DNA of 43,940 nucleotides, taken from assembly GCA_018222835.1 (NCBI GenBank), contig JAAEZN010000021.1, positions 1 through 43,940 on the forward strand. Direction: 5' to 3'. Source of the stretch: Algicola sp. (GTDB taxonomy: Bacteria; Bacteroidota; Bacteroidia; Flavobacteriales; Flavobacteriaceae). The stretch's first letter is position 1; each line of letters begins with the position of its first letter. Both the position numbers and the translations under genes were made by a program. Of this stretch, positions 1-8,383 are shown piece by piece. Under the pieces are notes generated by a model, which saw only the letters and a list, made by a program, of their open reading frames with translations, was not told where the DNA came from and ran no database searches.

Positions 1-407
1 TAAATGTACTCAACGGTACGATCAAACTCCTTATAGGAATCCGGTTTGGATTTCCCTATCTCCCACATAAGTAATTTGACCACCTCTTCACGTTTCTGCT
101 CCATTTTCTTCACAAAAGACTCCATGCACTCAACACGGTCCTTCACCTTCATGGTAGGCCAAAGCCCTTGTCCCCTGTCATATGCCCTCAATGCAGAATC
201 CAAAGCATCTAAAGCTTCGGGCTCACCCATATCGGGAACGCTGCCCAATATAGTTGGGGCATATTCCTCTGTAGATGAGATAGTGGAGATAACAGTACTG
301 GTAGCCCCATCCCATTTACGCAATTCCCCATTGACCAAATATGTTTTTTGATGAATCTCTTCAGTAATTTGAAAAGCTTCTGGTATTACTGTTTTAGTTG
401 TTGCCAT
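1..407 (-). CDS. gapN: NADP-dependent glyceraldehyde-3-phosphate dehydrogenase / aldehyde dehydrogenase (5' part only)
   Basis: Only the first 135 or so codons lie in the window; the gene runs off the left edge. It is read from an ATG at 405-407. The translated N-terminus ([13 protein letters not shown]...) continues with a beta-strand-rich stretch and then '[20 protein letters not shown]' and '[10 protein letters not shown]', typical of the NAD(P)-binding start of aldehyde dehydrogenases. It most resembles the non-phosphorylating GapN type, which oxidises glyceraldehyde-3-phosphate to 3-phosphoglycerate in the cytosol and yields NADPH. The catalytic Cys and Glu lie outside the window, so the exact substrate cannot be confirmed. 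It follows ilvA in the same direction after 160 bases and has a promoter-like site of its own, so it is probably a separate transcription unit. Confidence 0.72.
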   Translation of the reverse strand, partial: MATTKTVIPEAFQITEEIHQKTYLVNGELRKWDGATSTVISTISSTEEYAPTILGSVPDMGEPEALDALDSALRAYDRGQGLWPTMKVKDRVECMESFVKKMEQKREEVVKLLMWEIGKSKPDSYKEFDRTVEYI

Positions 408-457
408 TAATTATTTTTTTAAGTGGTTAGTGTTGATAAATGGTCGCTTATTCTACA

Positions 458-465
458 CAAAGCTA
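458..465 (-). promoter_or_regulatory. candidate -7 element of the gapN promoter
   Basis: Read on the minus strand the site is TAGCTTTG, a full match to the Bacteroidota -7 consensus TAnnTTTG. It lies about 50 bases ahead of the gapN ATG, in the ilvA-gapN gap. No good TTTG is seen at the usual -33 distance, so the call rests on one element only. Confidence 0.35.
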
Positions 466-567
466 ACACAAAAAAGAGACGAAAACACCTTGTTTTATGC
501 ACGATTGGCATCGAAAACGTTAGAGGAGCGCGTTTATTAATAACGCTGATTAAAAATGTTGGCGACA

Positions 568-1833
568 TCACACCAAATACTGAAATAGATCAGGTTTATT
601 GTTAAGGTAGTCCCCAAAAAAATTATTGTCTTTCATTCGCTGGATCAAAGGCTCCAAATCATCGGGCGATTTTAATTCCACCCCTACAATGGCAGGCGCA
701 TTCTCCCTGCTCGATTTTTTTGAATATTCAAAATGGGTGATATCGTCATCCGGGCCTAAAATATTGGCCACAAACTCCTTTAACGCTCCCGGACGTTGTG
801 GAAACCTCACAATAAAATAGTGCTTCAGTTGGGCATACAGCAAAGCTCTTTCCTTGATTTCTGCCGTACGGGTAATATCGTTATTGCTTCCGCTCACCAC
901 ACAGACCACGTTTTTACCCTTGATTTCTTCCTTAAAATAGTCCAAGGCGGCAATTGTCAAAGCTCCGGCAGGCTCCACTACAATAGCATCCCTATTATAG
1001 AGGTCCAGTATAGCCTGGCATACTTTCCCTTCGGGAACAGTAATCATTTTGTGCAGGTGTTCCTTGCAAATAGGATACGTCAACGACCCAACTTTTTGGA
1101 CCGCTGCTCCATCGATAAACTTATCGATGTTTTCCAGCTCTAATAATTCGCCCCGCTCAATGGATTTGAGCATAGAGGGCGCACCTTCGGGCTCCACCCC
1201 TATTATCTTTGTGTTGGGCGATAATGCTTGGAACGTACCACACAGTCCTGATGCCAGTCCGCCACCACCAACGGCCACGAAAACATAATCTATTGGCTCG
1301 CTGGATTGCTGCAGTATCTCCAAACCAACGGTTGCTTGCCCCTCAATGGTTTTTTCGTCATCAAACGGATGTACAAAAGTTTTACCTTCCTGTTCGCAGA
1401 ACAATTCGGCTGCTTTTTTGGAGTCGTCAAAAGTGTCTCCTTCCAAAACTACATCCACCCATTCCCCTCCGAACATATTGGTCTGGTCTATTTTCTGTTT
1501 TGGAGTCACAACGGGCATATAAATAGTTCCTTTTACTCGTAAATGACTACAGGCAAAGGCAACACCCTGCGCGTGGTTGCCTGCACTGGCACAGACCACA
1601 CCATTAACCAGTTGATTTTTGGAAAGTGAGCTTATTTTGTTGTACGCGCCACGTATTTTATAGCTACGCACCCTATGAAGATCTTCCCTTTTAAGAAGAA
1701 TATTGGCCCCATGGGATTTGGAATAGCGGATACTTTGCTGCAAAGGTGTGACCTCTGCCACTTGGGCAATAGTTTTTGCTGCTTGATAAATATCCGCTAT
1801 TTGCGGAAAGTATGTTTCCACAGTTTCATTCAT
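568..1833 (-). CDS. ilvA: threonine ammonia-lyase (threonine deaminase), biosynthetic
   Basis: This enzyme converts threonine to 2-oxobutanoate and ammonia, the committed step to isoleucine, in the cytosol with PLP. The 421-residue protein has the fold-type II PLP core in its first ~325 residues: the PLP lysine is K59 in 'RSYKIRGA', 'SAGNHAQG' is at 83-90, and the phosphate-binding glycine loop GGGGL is at 189-193. A single C-terminal ACT-like domain begins near residue 335 ('LKHYFIVRFPQRPGAL'). That makes it the shorter one-ACT-domain form, where the E. coli enzyme has two. The ACT-like domain suggests allosteric control by isoleucine and valine (family knowledge). It is the last gene of the ilvDBNCA operon, 18 bases after ilvC. 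ATG start. Confidence 0.95.
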   Translation of the reverse strand: MNETVETYFPQIADIYQAAKTIAQVAEVTPLQQSIRYSKSHGANILLKREDLHRVRSYKIRGAYNKISSLSKNQLVNGVVCASAGNHAQGVAFACSHLRVKGTIYMPVVTPKQKIDQTNMFGGEWVDVVLEGDTFDDSKKAAELFCEQEGKTFVHPFDDEKTIEGQATVGLEILQQSSEPIDYVFVAVGGGGLASGLCGTFQALSPNTKIIGVEPEGAPSMLKSIERGELLELENIDKFIDGAAVQKVGSLTYPICKEHLHKMITVPEGKVCQAILDLYNRDAIVVEPAGALTIAALDYFKEEIKGKNVVCVVSGSNNDITRTAEIKERALLYAQLKHYFIVRFPQRPGALKEFVANILGPDDDITHFEYSKKSSRENAPAIVGVELKSPDDLEPLIQRMKDNNFFGDYLNNKPDLFQYLV

Positions 1834-1851
1834 AGGGCCAATGATTTTATA

Positions 1852-3327
1852 TTATCCGATTGGCTTCATTGCCGTCATGGATGCACGTAATCTAGCACCT
1901 ACAACTTCTACATCGTGCTCACGGATGGCTTTGTTCACGGCAATCAACCTTACGTTATCCACACCAGTGTCCTTACCTTCACCAAAATGCTTACCAATAA
2001 TGTCGGTTTCTACAGTTTTCATAAAATCGGTCAAAAGCGGCTTACACGCATGGTCGAACAAATAACAACCATACTCGGCAGTATCGGAAATAACACGGTT
2101 CATTTCGAACAATTTTTTCCTTGCGATAGTGTTCGCGATAAGCGGCGTCTCATGCAATGATTCGTAGTAAGCAGACTCACCGATGATTCCGGATTCTGTC
2201 ATGGTCTCGTAGGCCAATTCCACACCGGATTTTACAAAAGCTACCATCAAAACCCCATTGTCGTAGTATTCTTGCTCAGAGATTTCCATATCCCCAGCTG
2301 GAGTTTTTTCGAATGCAGTCTCTCCGGTTGCAGCTCTCCAGTCCAATAGGTTTTTATCACCATTGTCCCAGTCTTCCATCATGGTTTTGGAGAAGTGTCC
2401 GCTCATGATGTCATCCATATGTTTTTGGAACAATGGACGCATAATTACCTTTAATTCTTCCGCCAAATCAAAGGCTTTTATTTTGGCCGGGTTGGACAAA
2501 CGGTCCATCATATTGGTGATACCACCCTGCTTTAAGCCTTCGGTTATGGTTTCCCATCCATACTGAATCAATTTGGAAGCATAGGCTTCATCTATCCCCT
2601 TTTCAACCATTTTGTTGAAGGAAAGGATAGATCCTGTTTGCAACAAACCACAAAGAATGGTCTGCTCCCCCATTAAATCCGACTTTACTTCTGCCACAAA
2701 TGATGATTCCAGCACGCCCGCTTTATCCCCACCTGTTCCTGCAGCATAGGCCTTGGCTTGTTCCAAACCTTTTCCTTCCGGATCGTTTTCTGGGTGTACG
2801 GCAATCAAAGTTGGCACACCGAAACCTCTTTTATATTCTTCACGCACCTCGGAACCTGGGCTTTTTGGAGCCACCATGATCACGGTAAGGTCCTCTCTCA
2901 CCTGCATTCCTTCTTCTACGATATTAAAACCGTGTGAATAGGACAAAGTAGCTCCTTTTTTCATTAAAGGCATTACTGTACTTACCACATTGGTGTGCTG
3001 CTTATCCGGAGTTAGGTTGATGACCAGATCCGCAGTTGGGATCAAGTCTTCATAAGTGCCGACCACAAAGTTGTTCTCTTTTGCATTCTTAAAGGATTGC
3101 CTTTCTTCTTTGATAGCTGCGGCACGCAAGGCATAGGAGATATCCAGACCGGAATCACGCATGTTCAACCCTTGGTTCAACCCCTGGGCTCCACACCCAA
3201 CAATTACAATTTTTTTTCCTTTTAGTGCGGTAACACCATCAGCAAATTCGCTGGAATCCATAAATCTACATTTTCCCAACTGTGTCAGTTGTTCGCGAAG
3301 TGATAGTGTGTTAAAGTAATTTGCCAT
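1852..3327 (-). CDS. ilvC: ketol-acid reductoisomerase, class II (long form)
   Basis: It isomerises and reduces 2-acetolactate and 2-aceto-2-hydroxybutyrate to the dihydroxy acids of the valine and isoleucine pathways, using NADPH and Mg2+. The protein has 491 residues, the length of the E. coli class II enzyme. Class I enzymes have only about 330 because they lack the duplicated knotted domain. The Rossmann loop GCGAQG is at 44-49, followed by '[19 protein letters not shown]', very close to the E. coli segment. '[15 protein letters not shown]' and the helical C-terminal repeats are also clear. The gene lies between ilvN (24 bases upstream) and ilvA (18 bases downstream) in the ilv operon. 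ATG start. Confidence 0.97.
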   Translation of the reverse strand: MANYFNTLSLREQLTQLGKCRFMDSSEFADGVTALKGKKIVIVGCGAQGLNQGLNMRDSGLDISYALRAAAIKEERQSFKNAKENNFVVGTYEDLIPTADLVINLTPDKQHTNVVSTVMPLMKKGATLSYSHGFNIVEEGMQVREDLTVIMVAPKSPGSEVREEYKRGFGVPTLIAVHPENDPEGKGLEQAKAYAAGTGGDKAGVLESSFVAEVKSDLMGEQTILCGLLQTGSILSFNKMVEKGIDEAYASKLIQYGWETITEGLKQGGITNMMDRLSNPAKIKAFDLAEELKVIMRPLFQKHMDDIMSGHFSKTMMEDWDNGDKNLLDWRAATGETAFEKTPAGDMEISEQEYYDNGVLMVAFVKSGVELAYETMTESGIIGESAYYESLHETPLIANTIARKKLFEMNRVISDTAEYGCYLFDHACKPLLTDFMKTVETDIIGKHFGEGKDTGVDNVRLIAVNKAIREHDVEVVGARLRASMTAMKPIG

Positions 3328-3351
3328 TTTTATTATTTGATTTTATGCTAT

Positions 3352-3930
3352 TTAGTTTTCTTGAAATTCCTGTAATATTTCGCTTATCGGCATTGTCGCC
3401 TTGGTAACCGCAATTCGGCCCGAACGCACAAACTGCATAATTCCGTACGGCTCCAATGCCTCGTGCATTTCGTCTATCTCGTGCCTACGACCTGTTTTGG
3501 CCAACACGAAAAATTCACGGCTCACTGTAACGATCTGTGAATTGCTTTCCTTGATGATATTTTGAATCTGACGCTCATCAAACAACAAATGCGAAGCAAT
3601 CTTAAACAAGGCAGATTCCTGATAAATGGTTTCATCATCGGTATGATAATATGCCTTGATGACCTCGATTTGCTTTTCTATCTGACCAACGATTTTTCGG
3701 GTCCACTCTTTGGTCACATAAACCACAATTGTGAATTTTGAAACACCATCAATTTCTGATTTTGAAACATTTAAACTCTCTATATTGATGTGTCGCTTTA
3801 AGAATATCCCTGATATTCTATTGAGCAATCCCACATGATTTTCGGAATACACCGAGATGGTATACCATTGTTTTTCCATAATATTCTGTACGCTTATATC
3901 CTGATGAAATTGAATATGGTTTTCTTTCAT
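3352..3930 (-). CDS. ilvN: acetolactate synthase, small regulatory subunit
   Basis: This is the regulatory partner of IlvB; it activates the large subunit and confers valine feedback inhibition. The 192-residue protein carries an N-terminal ACT domain ('WYTISVYSENHVGLLNRISGIFLKRHINIESLNVSKSE') and a C-terminal small-subunit domain. The first 17 residues before 'MEKQWYTI' are an extension: an alternative ATG at M18 (position 3879) would give 175 residues, nearer the usual family length. The listed start is the longest ATG form and leaves a 16-base gap after ilvB, so the choice is uncertain. It sits between ilvB and ilvC, as is usual. Confidence 0.93.
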   Translation of the reverse strand: MKENHIQFHQDISVQNIMEKQWYTISVYSENHVGLLNRISGIFLKRHINIESLNVSKSEIDGVSKFTIVVYVTKEWTRKIVGQIEKQIEVIKAYYHTDDETIYQESALFKIASHLLFDERQIQNIIKESNSQIVTVSREFFVLAKTGRRHEIDEMHEALEPYGIMQFVRSGRIAVTKATMPISEILQEFQEN

Positions 3931-3946
3931 CGAGGTTAATCTTTTT

Positions 3947-5680
3947 TTATTTTAATCTGACATCAGAAACGGATGCTCCTGATGGAATCATAGGGAATAC
4001 ATTATCTTCTTTCTCCACTTTTACTTCCAAGAAATATGGGTCTTTGGAAGCCATCATTTCCTGGACAGCCTCTTTAAGGTCTTCTCTTTCGGTCACTCTT
4101 CTTGACTTGATATGGTATCCTTCCGCGATTTTCACAAAATCTGGATTGGTCATTACCGTTGAGGCATAGCGCTTGTCAAAGAAAAGTTCTTGCCATTGAC
4201 GCACCATGCCCAAGTGATCATTGTTCAATACCACTATTTTTACCGGCACGTTATGTTGAAAAATCACTCCTAGCTCCTGGATGGTCATTTGATAACCTCC
4301 GTCGCCTATAATGGCAACAACTTCTCTATCCATAGCACCCATTTTGGCCCCGATTGCCGCTGGAAGCCCAAACCCCATGGTTCCAAGCCCTCCGGAAGTA
4401 ATATTACTTTTGGATTGTTTGAACTTGGCATACCTGCAAGCAATCATTTGATGCTGTCCCACATCGGAAACCATTACGGCTTTGTGTTCTGATGCCACAT
4501 TGATCTGCTCGATCACCTCACCCATTGTCAATCCTTCTTTTGTTGGGTAGATATCATTTTTGATCAATGTGTCATATTCAATTTGATGTTTTTTATCAAA
4601 CTCGGCCTTCCAATCCTTATGCTCGTTCTCATTCAGCAATGGAAGAATATCCTTTAATGTTTCCTTGGAATCGCCCAAGACAGCAACATCGACTTTTACA
4701 TTTTTGTTTATTTCGGCCGGATCAATCTCAAAATGAACAATTTTGGCCTGTTTGGCATATGTATCCAAATTACCTGTTACACGATCATCAAAACGCATCC
4801 CTATGGCAATCAATACATCACACTCATTTGTAAGCAGATTAGGGCCATAATTTCCGTGCATGCCCACCATACCAACATTTAAAGGATGATCCGTATCCAT
4901 TGCGGATAAGCCAAGAATGGTCCAAGCTGCCGGAATGCCCGTTTTTTCCACAAAGGCTTTGAGTTCGGCCTCAGCCTCTCCCAGAATTACACCTTGACCA
5001 AAAACAATAAATGGTTTCTTGGCATTGTTGATCAGTTCGGCGGCCTTCTCTAAACTTCCTGCCTCAGGCTTGGGCACAGGTTTATAGCTTCGGACCTTGG
5101 TACATTTTTCGTAAACAAAATCAAGTTCATCAAACTGTGCGTTCTTGGTAATGTCCACTAAAACGGGGCCTGGTCTTCCGGATCTTGCTATATAAAATGC
5201 CTTTGCCATGATTTCTGGAATCTCCTCAACTCTGGTAATCTGATAGTTCCATTTGGTTACGGGAGTTGAAATGCCCACTATATCCGTTTCCTGAAATGCA
5301 TCCGACCCCAATAAATGTCGAGGGACCTGACCAGTAATACAAACCATCGGGGTGGAATCTATCTGTGCATCGGCCAAACCTGTTACCAAGTTGGTCGCTC
5401 CGGGCCCAGATGTTGCCATTGCCACACCTACCCTACCAGTAACTCTGGCATAACCTTGTGCCGCATGTGTAGCACCTTGCTCATGACGGGATAATATGTG
5501 TGTTAAACGGTCTTGAAATTTATATAATTCATCATATACCGGCATTATGGCACCGCCCGGGTATCCATAAATCAAATCCACACCTTCTGCCAGCAAACAA
5601 TGGATAATGGCTTCTGCACCACTAATCCGCATTGTCTTCTTCTTTTGACTATCTTTTTTTTGCGCTTTCAATGTTTCCAT
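3947..5680 (-). CDS. ilvB: acetolactate synthase, large catalytic subunit
   Basis: A thiamine-diphosphate enzyme that condenses pyruvate with pyruvate or 2-oxobutanoate, the first step shared by valine, leucine and isoleucine synthesis. The 577 residues show the three-domain ThDP plan. The N-terminal Pyr domain has 'YGYPGGAIMPVYDEL' and the catalytic glutamate E67 in 'SRHEQGA'. The middle domain would bind FAD. The PP domain has the ThDP/Mg motif starting GDG at 459-461 and ending NN at 486-487. About 16 lysine-rich residues precede the conserved start. It is followed by ilvN after 16 bases and preceded by ilvD. ATG start. Confidence 0.97.
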   Translation of the reverse strand: METLKAQKKDSQKKKTMRISGAEAIIHCLLAEGVDLIYGYPGGAIMPVYDELYKFQDRLTHILSRHEQGATHAAQGYARVTGRVGVAMATSGPGATNLVTGLADAQIDSTPMVCITGQVPRHLLGSDAFQETDIVGISTPVTKWNYQITRVEEIPEIMAKAFYIARSGRPGPVLVDITKNAQFDELDFVYEKCTKVRSYKPVPKPEAGSLEKAAELINNAKKPFIVFGQGVILGEAEAELKAFVEKTGIPAAWTILGLSAMDTDHPLNVGMVGMHGNYGPNLLTNECDVLIAIGMRFDDRVTGNLDTYAKQAKIVHFEIDPAEINKNVKVDVAVLGDSKETLKDILPLLNENEHKDWKAEFDKKHQIEYDTLIKNDIYPTKEGLTMGEVIEQINVASEHKAVMVSDVGQHQMIACRYAKFKQSKSNITSGGLGTMGFGLPAAIGAKMGAMDREVVAIIGDGGYQMTIQELGVIFQHNVPVKIVVLNNDHLGMVRQWQELFFDKRYASTVMTNPDFVKIAEGYHIKSRRVTEREDLKEAVQEMMASKDPYFLEVKVEKEDNVFPMIPSGASVSDVRLK

Positions 5681-5714
5681 AAGCTTATCATTGGGGAGAA
5701 TTACCCTTTAATTA

Positions 5715-7391
5715 TTAGAACAAGTCGGTAACGCAGCCTTTGGAGGCCGACGAAACGGTTCTTGCGTATTTATACAAACTTCCTGATTTGATTTTCAGCT
5801 CAGGTTGCTTCCATTCTTTTCTTCGTTGTTCGAACTCTTCGTCCGAAATATTAATGTTGATGGTATTTTTTACGGCATCAATGGTAATTTCATCACCATC
5901 TTTTACCAAGGCAATTCCGCCCCCCACTTGAGCTTCTGGCGAAACGTGTCCTACCACAAATCCGTGAGAGCCACCGGAGAACCTTCCATCGGTAATCAAG
6001 GCCACATCTTTTCCAAGACCAGCTCCCATAATGGCAGAGGTAGGTTTCAGCATTTCTGGCATACCGGGCGCTCCTTTTGGCCCCTCGTAACGAATGACCA
6101 CCACATCTCCCTTTTGTACTTTTCCATTATGAATACCTTCATTTACAGCGGCCTCACTATCAAAAACACGAGCTGTCCCGGTAAATTCCAGACCCTCTTT
6201 GCCTGTGATTTTGGCCACCGCTCCTTCGGATGCCAAGTTTCCGTACAAAACTCGGATATGTCCTGTTTCTTTGATAGGCTGTTCCTTCTCACGAATAATA
6301 TCCTGTCCTTTGGCCAAATCTGGAGCATCCAACAGATTTTCGGCCAAGGTTTTCCCTGTAACCGTCATACAATCCCCGTGAAGCATTCCTTCTTTCAACA
6401 TATATTTTAATACCGCTGGAACTCCTCCTACCTTATGCAGGTCTTCCATCAAGTATTTTCCACTAGGCTTTAAATCGGCCAGTAATGGTGTTGATTCACT
6501 GATTTTCGTAATGTCTTCCAAAGTAAAATCAACCTCAGCAGCGTGTGCGATGGCCATAAAGTGGAGTACGGCATTCGTAGAACCTCCAAGCACGGTTACC
6601 AACCTAAAGGCGTTTTCCAAAGATTTTTTGGTCACAATGTCCCTTGGTTTTATATCTTCCCTAAGTAAATGATAGAGAGCGGCACCAGATGCTTCACAAT
6701 CTGCTTGTTTTTTATCGTTCACCGCTGGAATGGATGAATTAAAGGGCATGGACATCCCCATAGCCTCAATAGCCGACGCCATGGTATTTGCGGTGTACAT
6801 TCCTCCACAAGCTCCGGCACCCGGACATGCTTTATGAATAACCTCTTTGTATTCTTTTTCATCTATGGCTCCTGCGACCTTTTGCCCGTACGCCTCGAAT
6901 GCAGAAATAATATCAAGCTTTTTGTTATTGTGGCATCCTGGTGCAATAGTCCCGCCGTACACCAAAATAGAGGGACGGTTTAATCGCAATTGCGCCATTA
7001 ATGCCCCGGGCATATTTTTATCGCAGCCTACCACTGTAACCAGACCATCATAGCTCATAGCGTGGATTACAGTTTCAATGGAATCGGCTATAATATCCCT
7101 TGATGGCAATGAGTAACGCATTCCGGGTGTTCCATTGGAAATACCATCACTCACTCCGATCGTATTAAAAATAAGCCCGACCAAATTAGAAGATTCCACT
7201 CCTTTTTTAACATCCAAGGCCAAATCGTTTAGGTGCATGTTACAAGGGTTTCCCTCGTACCCAGTGCTCGCTATTCCAATTAGGGGTTTTTGTAAATCTT
7301 CGTCTGTTAGTCCAATTGCATGCAACATGGCCTGCGCTGCTGGCAATGTCGGGTCTTGGGTTACTTTTTTACTAAACTTGTTTAATTCCAT
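5715..7391 (-). CDS. ilvD: dihydroxy-acid dehydratase
   Basis: An iron-sulfur enzyme that dehydrates the dihydroxy acids to the 2-oxo acids of valine and isoleucine. The ATG at 7389-7391 gives 558 residues, with GAAGGAAA about 8 bases ahead of it. A TTG two codons further upstream would add only two residues and is less likely. Cluster-binding cysteines appear in '[11 protein letters not shown]', '[11 protein letters not shown]' and '[16 protein letters not shown]', the ILVD/EDD signatures. '[19 protein letters not shown]' marks the C-terminal domain. It is the first gene of the operon. A leader with an attenuator starts about 310 bases upstream, so ilvD and everything after it should be controlled by supply of charged branched-chain tRNAs. 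Confidence 0.96.
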   Translation of the reverse strand: MELNKFSKKVTQDPTLPAAQAMLHAIGLTDEDLQKPLIGIASTGYEGNPCNMHLNDLALDVKKGVESSNLVGLIFNTIGVSDGISNGTPGMRYSLPSRDIIADSIETVIHAMSYDGLVTVVGCDKNMPGALMAQLRLNRPSILVYGGTIAPGCHNNKKLDIISAFEAYGQKVAGAIDEKEYKEVIHKACPGAGACGGMYTANTMASAIEAMGMSMPFNSSIPAVNDKKQADCEASGAALYHLLREDIKPRDIVTKKSLENAFRLVTVLGGSTNAVLHFMAIAHAAEVDFTLEDITKISESTPLLADLKPSGKYLMEDLHKVGGVPAVLKYMLKEGMLHGDCMTVTGKTLAENLLDAPDLAKGQDIIREKEQPIKETGHIRVLYGNLASEGAVAKITGKEGLEFTGTARVFDSEAAVNEGIHNGKVQKGDVVVIRYEGPKGAPGMPEMLKPTSAIMGAGLGKDVALITDGRFSGGSHGFVVGHVSPEAQVGGGIALVKDGDEITIDAVKNTININISDEEFEQRRKEWKQPELKIKSGSLYKYARTVSSASKGCVTDLF

Positions 7392-7441
7392 TATCAAATT
7401 TCCTTCAAATCGGGTATTCTACTGAATTTTATATTGAATTT

Positions 7442-7484
7442 CAAAGATAGATGTTTAAAAAGCCTTAGATTTTTAACAGTTAAA
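7442..7484 (-). promoter_or_regulatory. possible second ilv promoter element and palindrome, downstream of the attenuator
   Basis: On the minus strand TATCTTTG (7442-7449) matches the TAnnTTTG -7 consensus and would start RNA about 45 bases ahead of ilvD. A 13-base palindrome with arms TTTAAC/GTTAAA and a one-base centre lies at 7472-7484, some 23 bases further upstream. No TTG is seen at the -33 spacing. If active, it would give attenuator-independent ilv transcription. This is inference from motif match only. Confidence 0.22.
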
Positions 7485-7581
7485 GGTGATTTAAATCCAT
7501 CTGAATCTTAAAACATTCAATTTGTTGTTTTTCAGATATTTATATTAATTCAAATTCCAACATTCAATTATTTTTCTTCAC

Positions 7582-7622
7582 AAAAAAAAGGGCCTGTACC
7601 ACAATTGATACAGGCCCTTTTT
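7582..7622 (-). terminator. ilv leader terminator (attenuator hairpin)
   Basis: An intrinsic terminator read on the minus strand. A 9-bp perfect stem GGGCCTGTA/TACAGGCCC (arms 7609-7617 and 7590-7598) is flanked by up to five A-T pairs, has a 10-base loop, and is followed by eight T (7589 down to 7582). It lies after the leader peptide and ahead of ilvD, so it stops transcription before the operon unless the competing antiterminator forms. The opposite direction has only five T after the stem. Confidence 0.85.
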
Positions 7623-7643
7623 ATCTATAACAAGTCTGTATCA
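7606..7643 (-). promoter_or_regulatory. ilv leader antiterminator
   Basis: On the minus strand TGATACAG (7643-7636) is perfectly complementary over 8 bases to CTGTATCA (7613-7606). The 3' arm contains CTGTA of the terminator's 5' arm, so the two hairpins exclude each other. The 5' arm begins with the TGA stop codon of the leader peptide. A ribosome terminating there would mask it and let the terminator form; a ribosome stalled on the Ile codons 15 bases or more upstream would leave it free. The mechanism is inferred from the layout and the known logic of ribosome-mediated attenuation. Confidence 0.8.
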
Positions 7644-7700
7644 CTCCATTTTTGGAATAATAATAATGACTGCGTTATTGACTAGATTATTTCTTTTCAT
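7641..7700 (-). CDS. ilvL: ilv operon leader peptide
   Basis: A 20-codon frame (ATG at 7698-7700, TGA at 7641-7643) encodes MKRNNLVNNAVIIIIPKME. Seven of its 19 residues are branched-chain: one Leu, two Val and four consecutive Ile codons (ATT x4). Four neighbouring Ile codons just before an antiterminator/terminator pair, ahead of the ilv operon, is the signature of an attenuation leader. The peptide itself probably has no function beyond being translated. No strong Shine-Dalgarno is seen, which is common in Bacteroidota. The symbol follows the enterobacterial naming and is by analogy, not by sequence similarity. Confidence 0.82.
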   Translation of the reverse strand: MKRNNLVNNAVIIIIPKME

Positions 7701-7712
7701 GCCCCAATAGTA

Positions 7713-7744
7713 CAAAAATTTCTTTTAGAAAGAAATTGTTCAAG
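7713..7744 (-). promoter_or_regulatory. candidate ilv operon promoter
   Basis: On the minus strand a CTTG (7744-7741) is followed after 20 bases by AATTTTTG (7720-7713), which differs from TAnnTTTG only at the first base. Transcription would begin a few bases before the leader ATG at 7700, giving a very short 5' UTR. Spacing and position fit, but both boxes are imperfect. Confidence 0.4.
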
Positions 7745-7954
7745 TAAATTTTATGAGAATTACCACCCATGTCCGACCTCTCTTTGAATTATATCATAGT
7801 AAATCGTAGCATCCCCAACAAAAAATGCCCTACCTCTTTTGAAAATTTCTATTAATAAGATTAGTTGTGCCAGTAATGGGAGTATTTAAGTTAATGCAAT
7901 GAATATGTTTGGGGCCGGAGTTCCTGTTCTATTTGCATTCACTTTTAAAAACTC

Positions 7955-8353
7955 TCATTTTAATTCTTCCACCAGTTGAATGTAATTGCCACAAGTATCA
8001 TTAAAAACTGCATATTTCACTGTTCCCATTTTGGTTGGGTTCACACTGAACTCAACTCCGAGCTTTGTCAATCGCTCATATTCGGCAGATACATCTTGAA
8101 CATCAAACTGTGTCCATGGAATCCCCGCCTCCTTTAATGCGTCTTGGTACACTCTGGTCGGTTCAAAATGATTGGGAGCTGGCTCCAATAATAGTTCAGG
8201 GCCATCTTGCCAATCCTTGGAAACCAAGGTCAACCATCTATAACCTCCACCCAGAGGCTCATCTTTCTTTTTAAGAAAGCCCAATTTTCCAGTATAAAAC
8301 TGTAAGGCCTTTTCTTGGTCTCGGACGGGTACACTGATTAGGGTTACTTTCAT
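7955..8353 (-). CDS. VOC (glyoxalase/bleomycin-resistance fold) family protein
   Basis: A 132-residue protein read from the ATG at 8351-8353; an upstream TTG would add eight residues and is not favoured. It shows one vicinal-oxygen-chelate module: 'KVTLISVPVRDQEKALQFYTGKLGF' at the start (the beta-alpha-beta with FYTGKLGF) and 'VKYAVFNDTCGNYIQLVEEL' at the end (the family's 'DPdGN..el' strand, here NDTCGN). Such proteins may be metal-dependent lyases or dioxygenases, or binding proteins; the substrate cannot be told from sequence. It follows pxpC after 30 bases in the same direction, so it may ride on the 5-oxoprolinase operon. Confidence 0.8.
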   Translation of the reverse strand: MKVTLISVPVRDQEKALQFYTGKLGFLKKKDEPLGGGYRWLTLVSKDWQDGPELLLEPAPNHFEPTRVYQDALKEAGIPWTQFDVQDVSAEYERLTKLGVEFSVNPTKMGTVKYAVFNDTCGNYIQLVEELK

Positions 8354-8383
8354 CTGCTTGATTTTATTAAATGTCAAATTACA

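Noticed and set aside
408..567. GCGTT/AACGC inverted repeat in the ilvA-gapN gap as a terminator of the ilv operon
   Set aside because: Only five pairs and no T-run on the minus strand; termination after ilvA is not supported by it.
5805..6410. 201-codon plus-strand frame inside ilvD
   Set aside because: It is the reverse of a well-conserved ilvD region and has no domain of its own.
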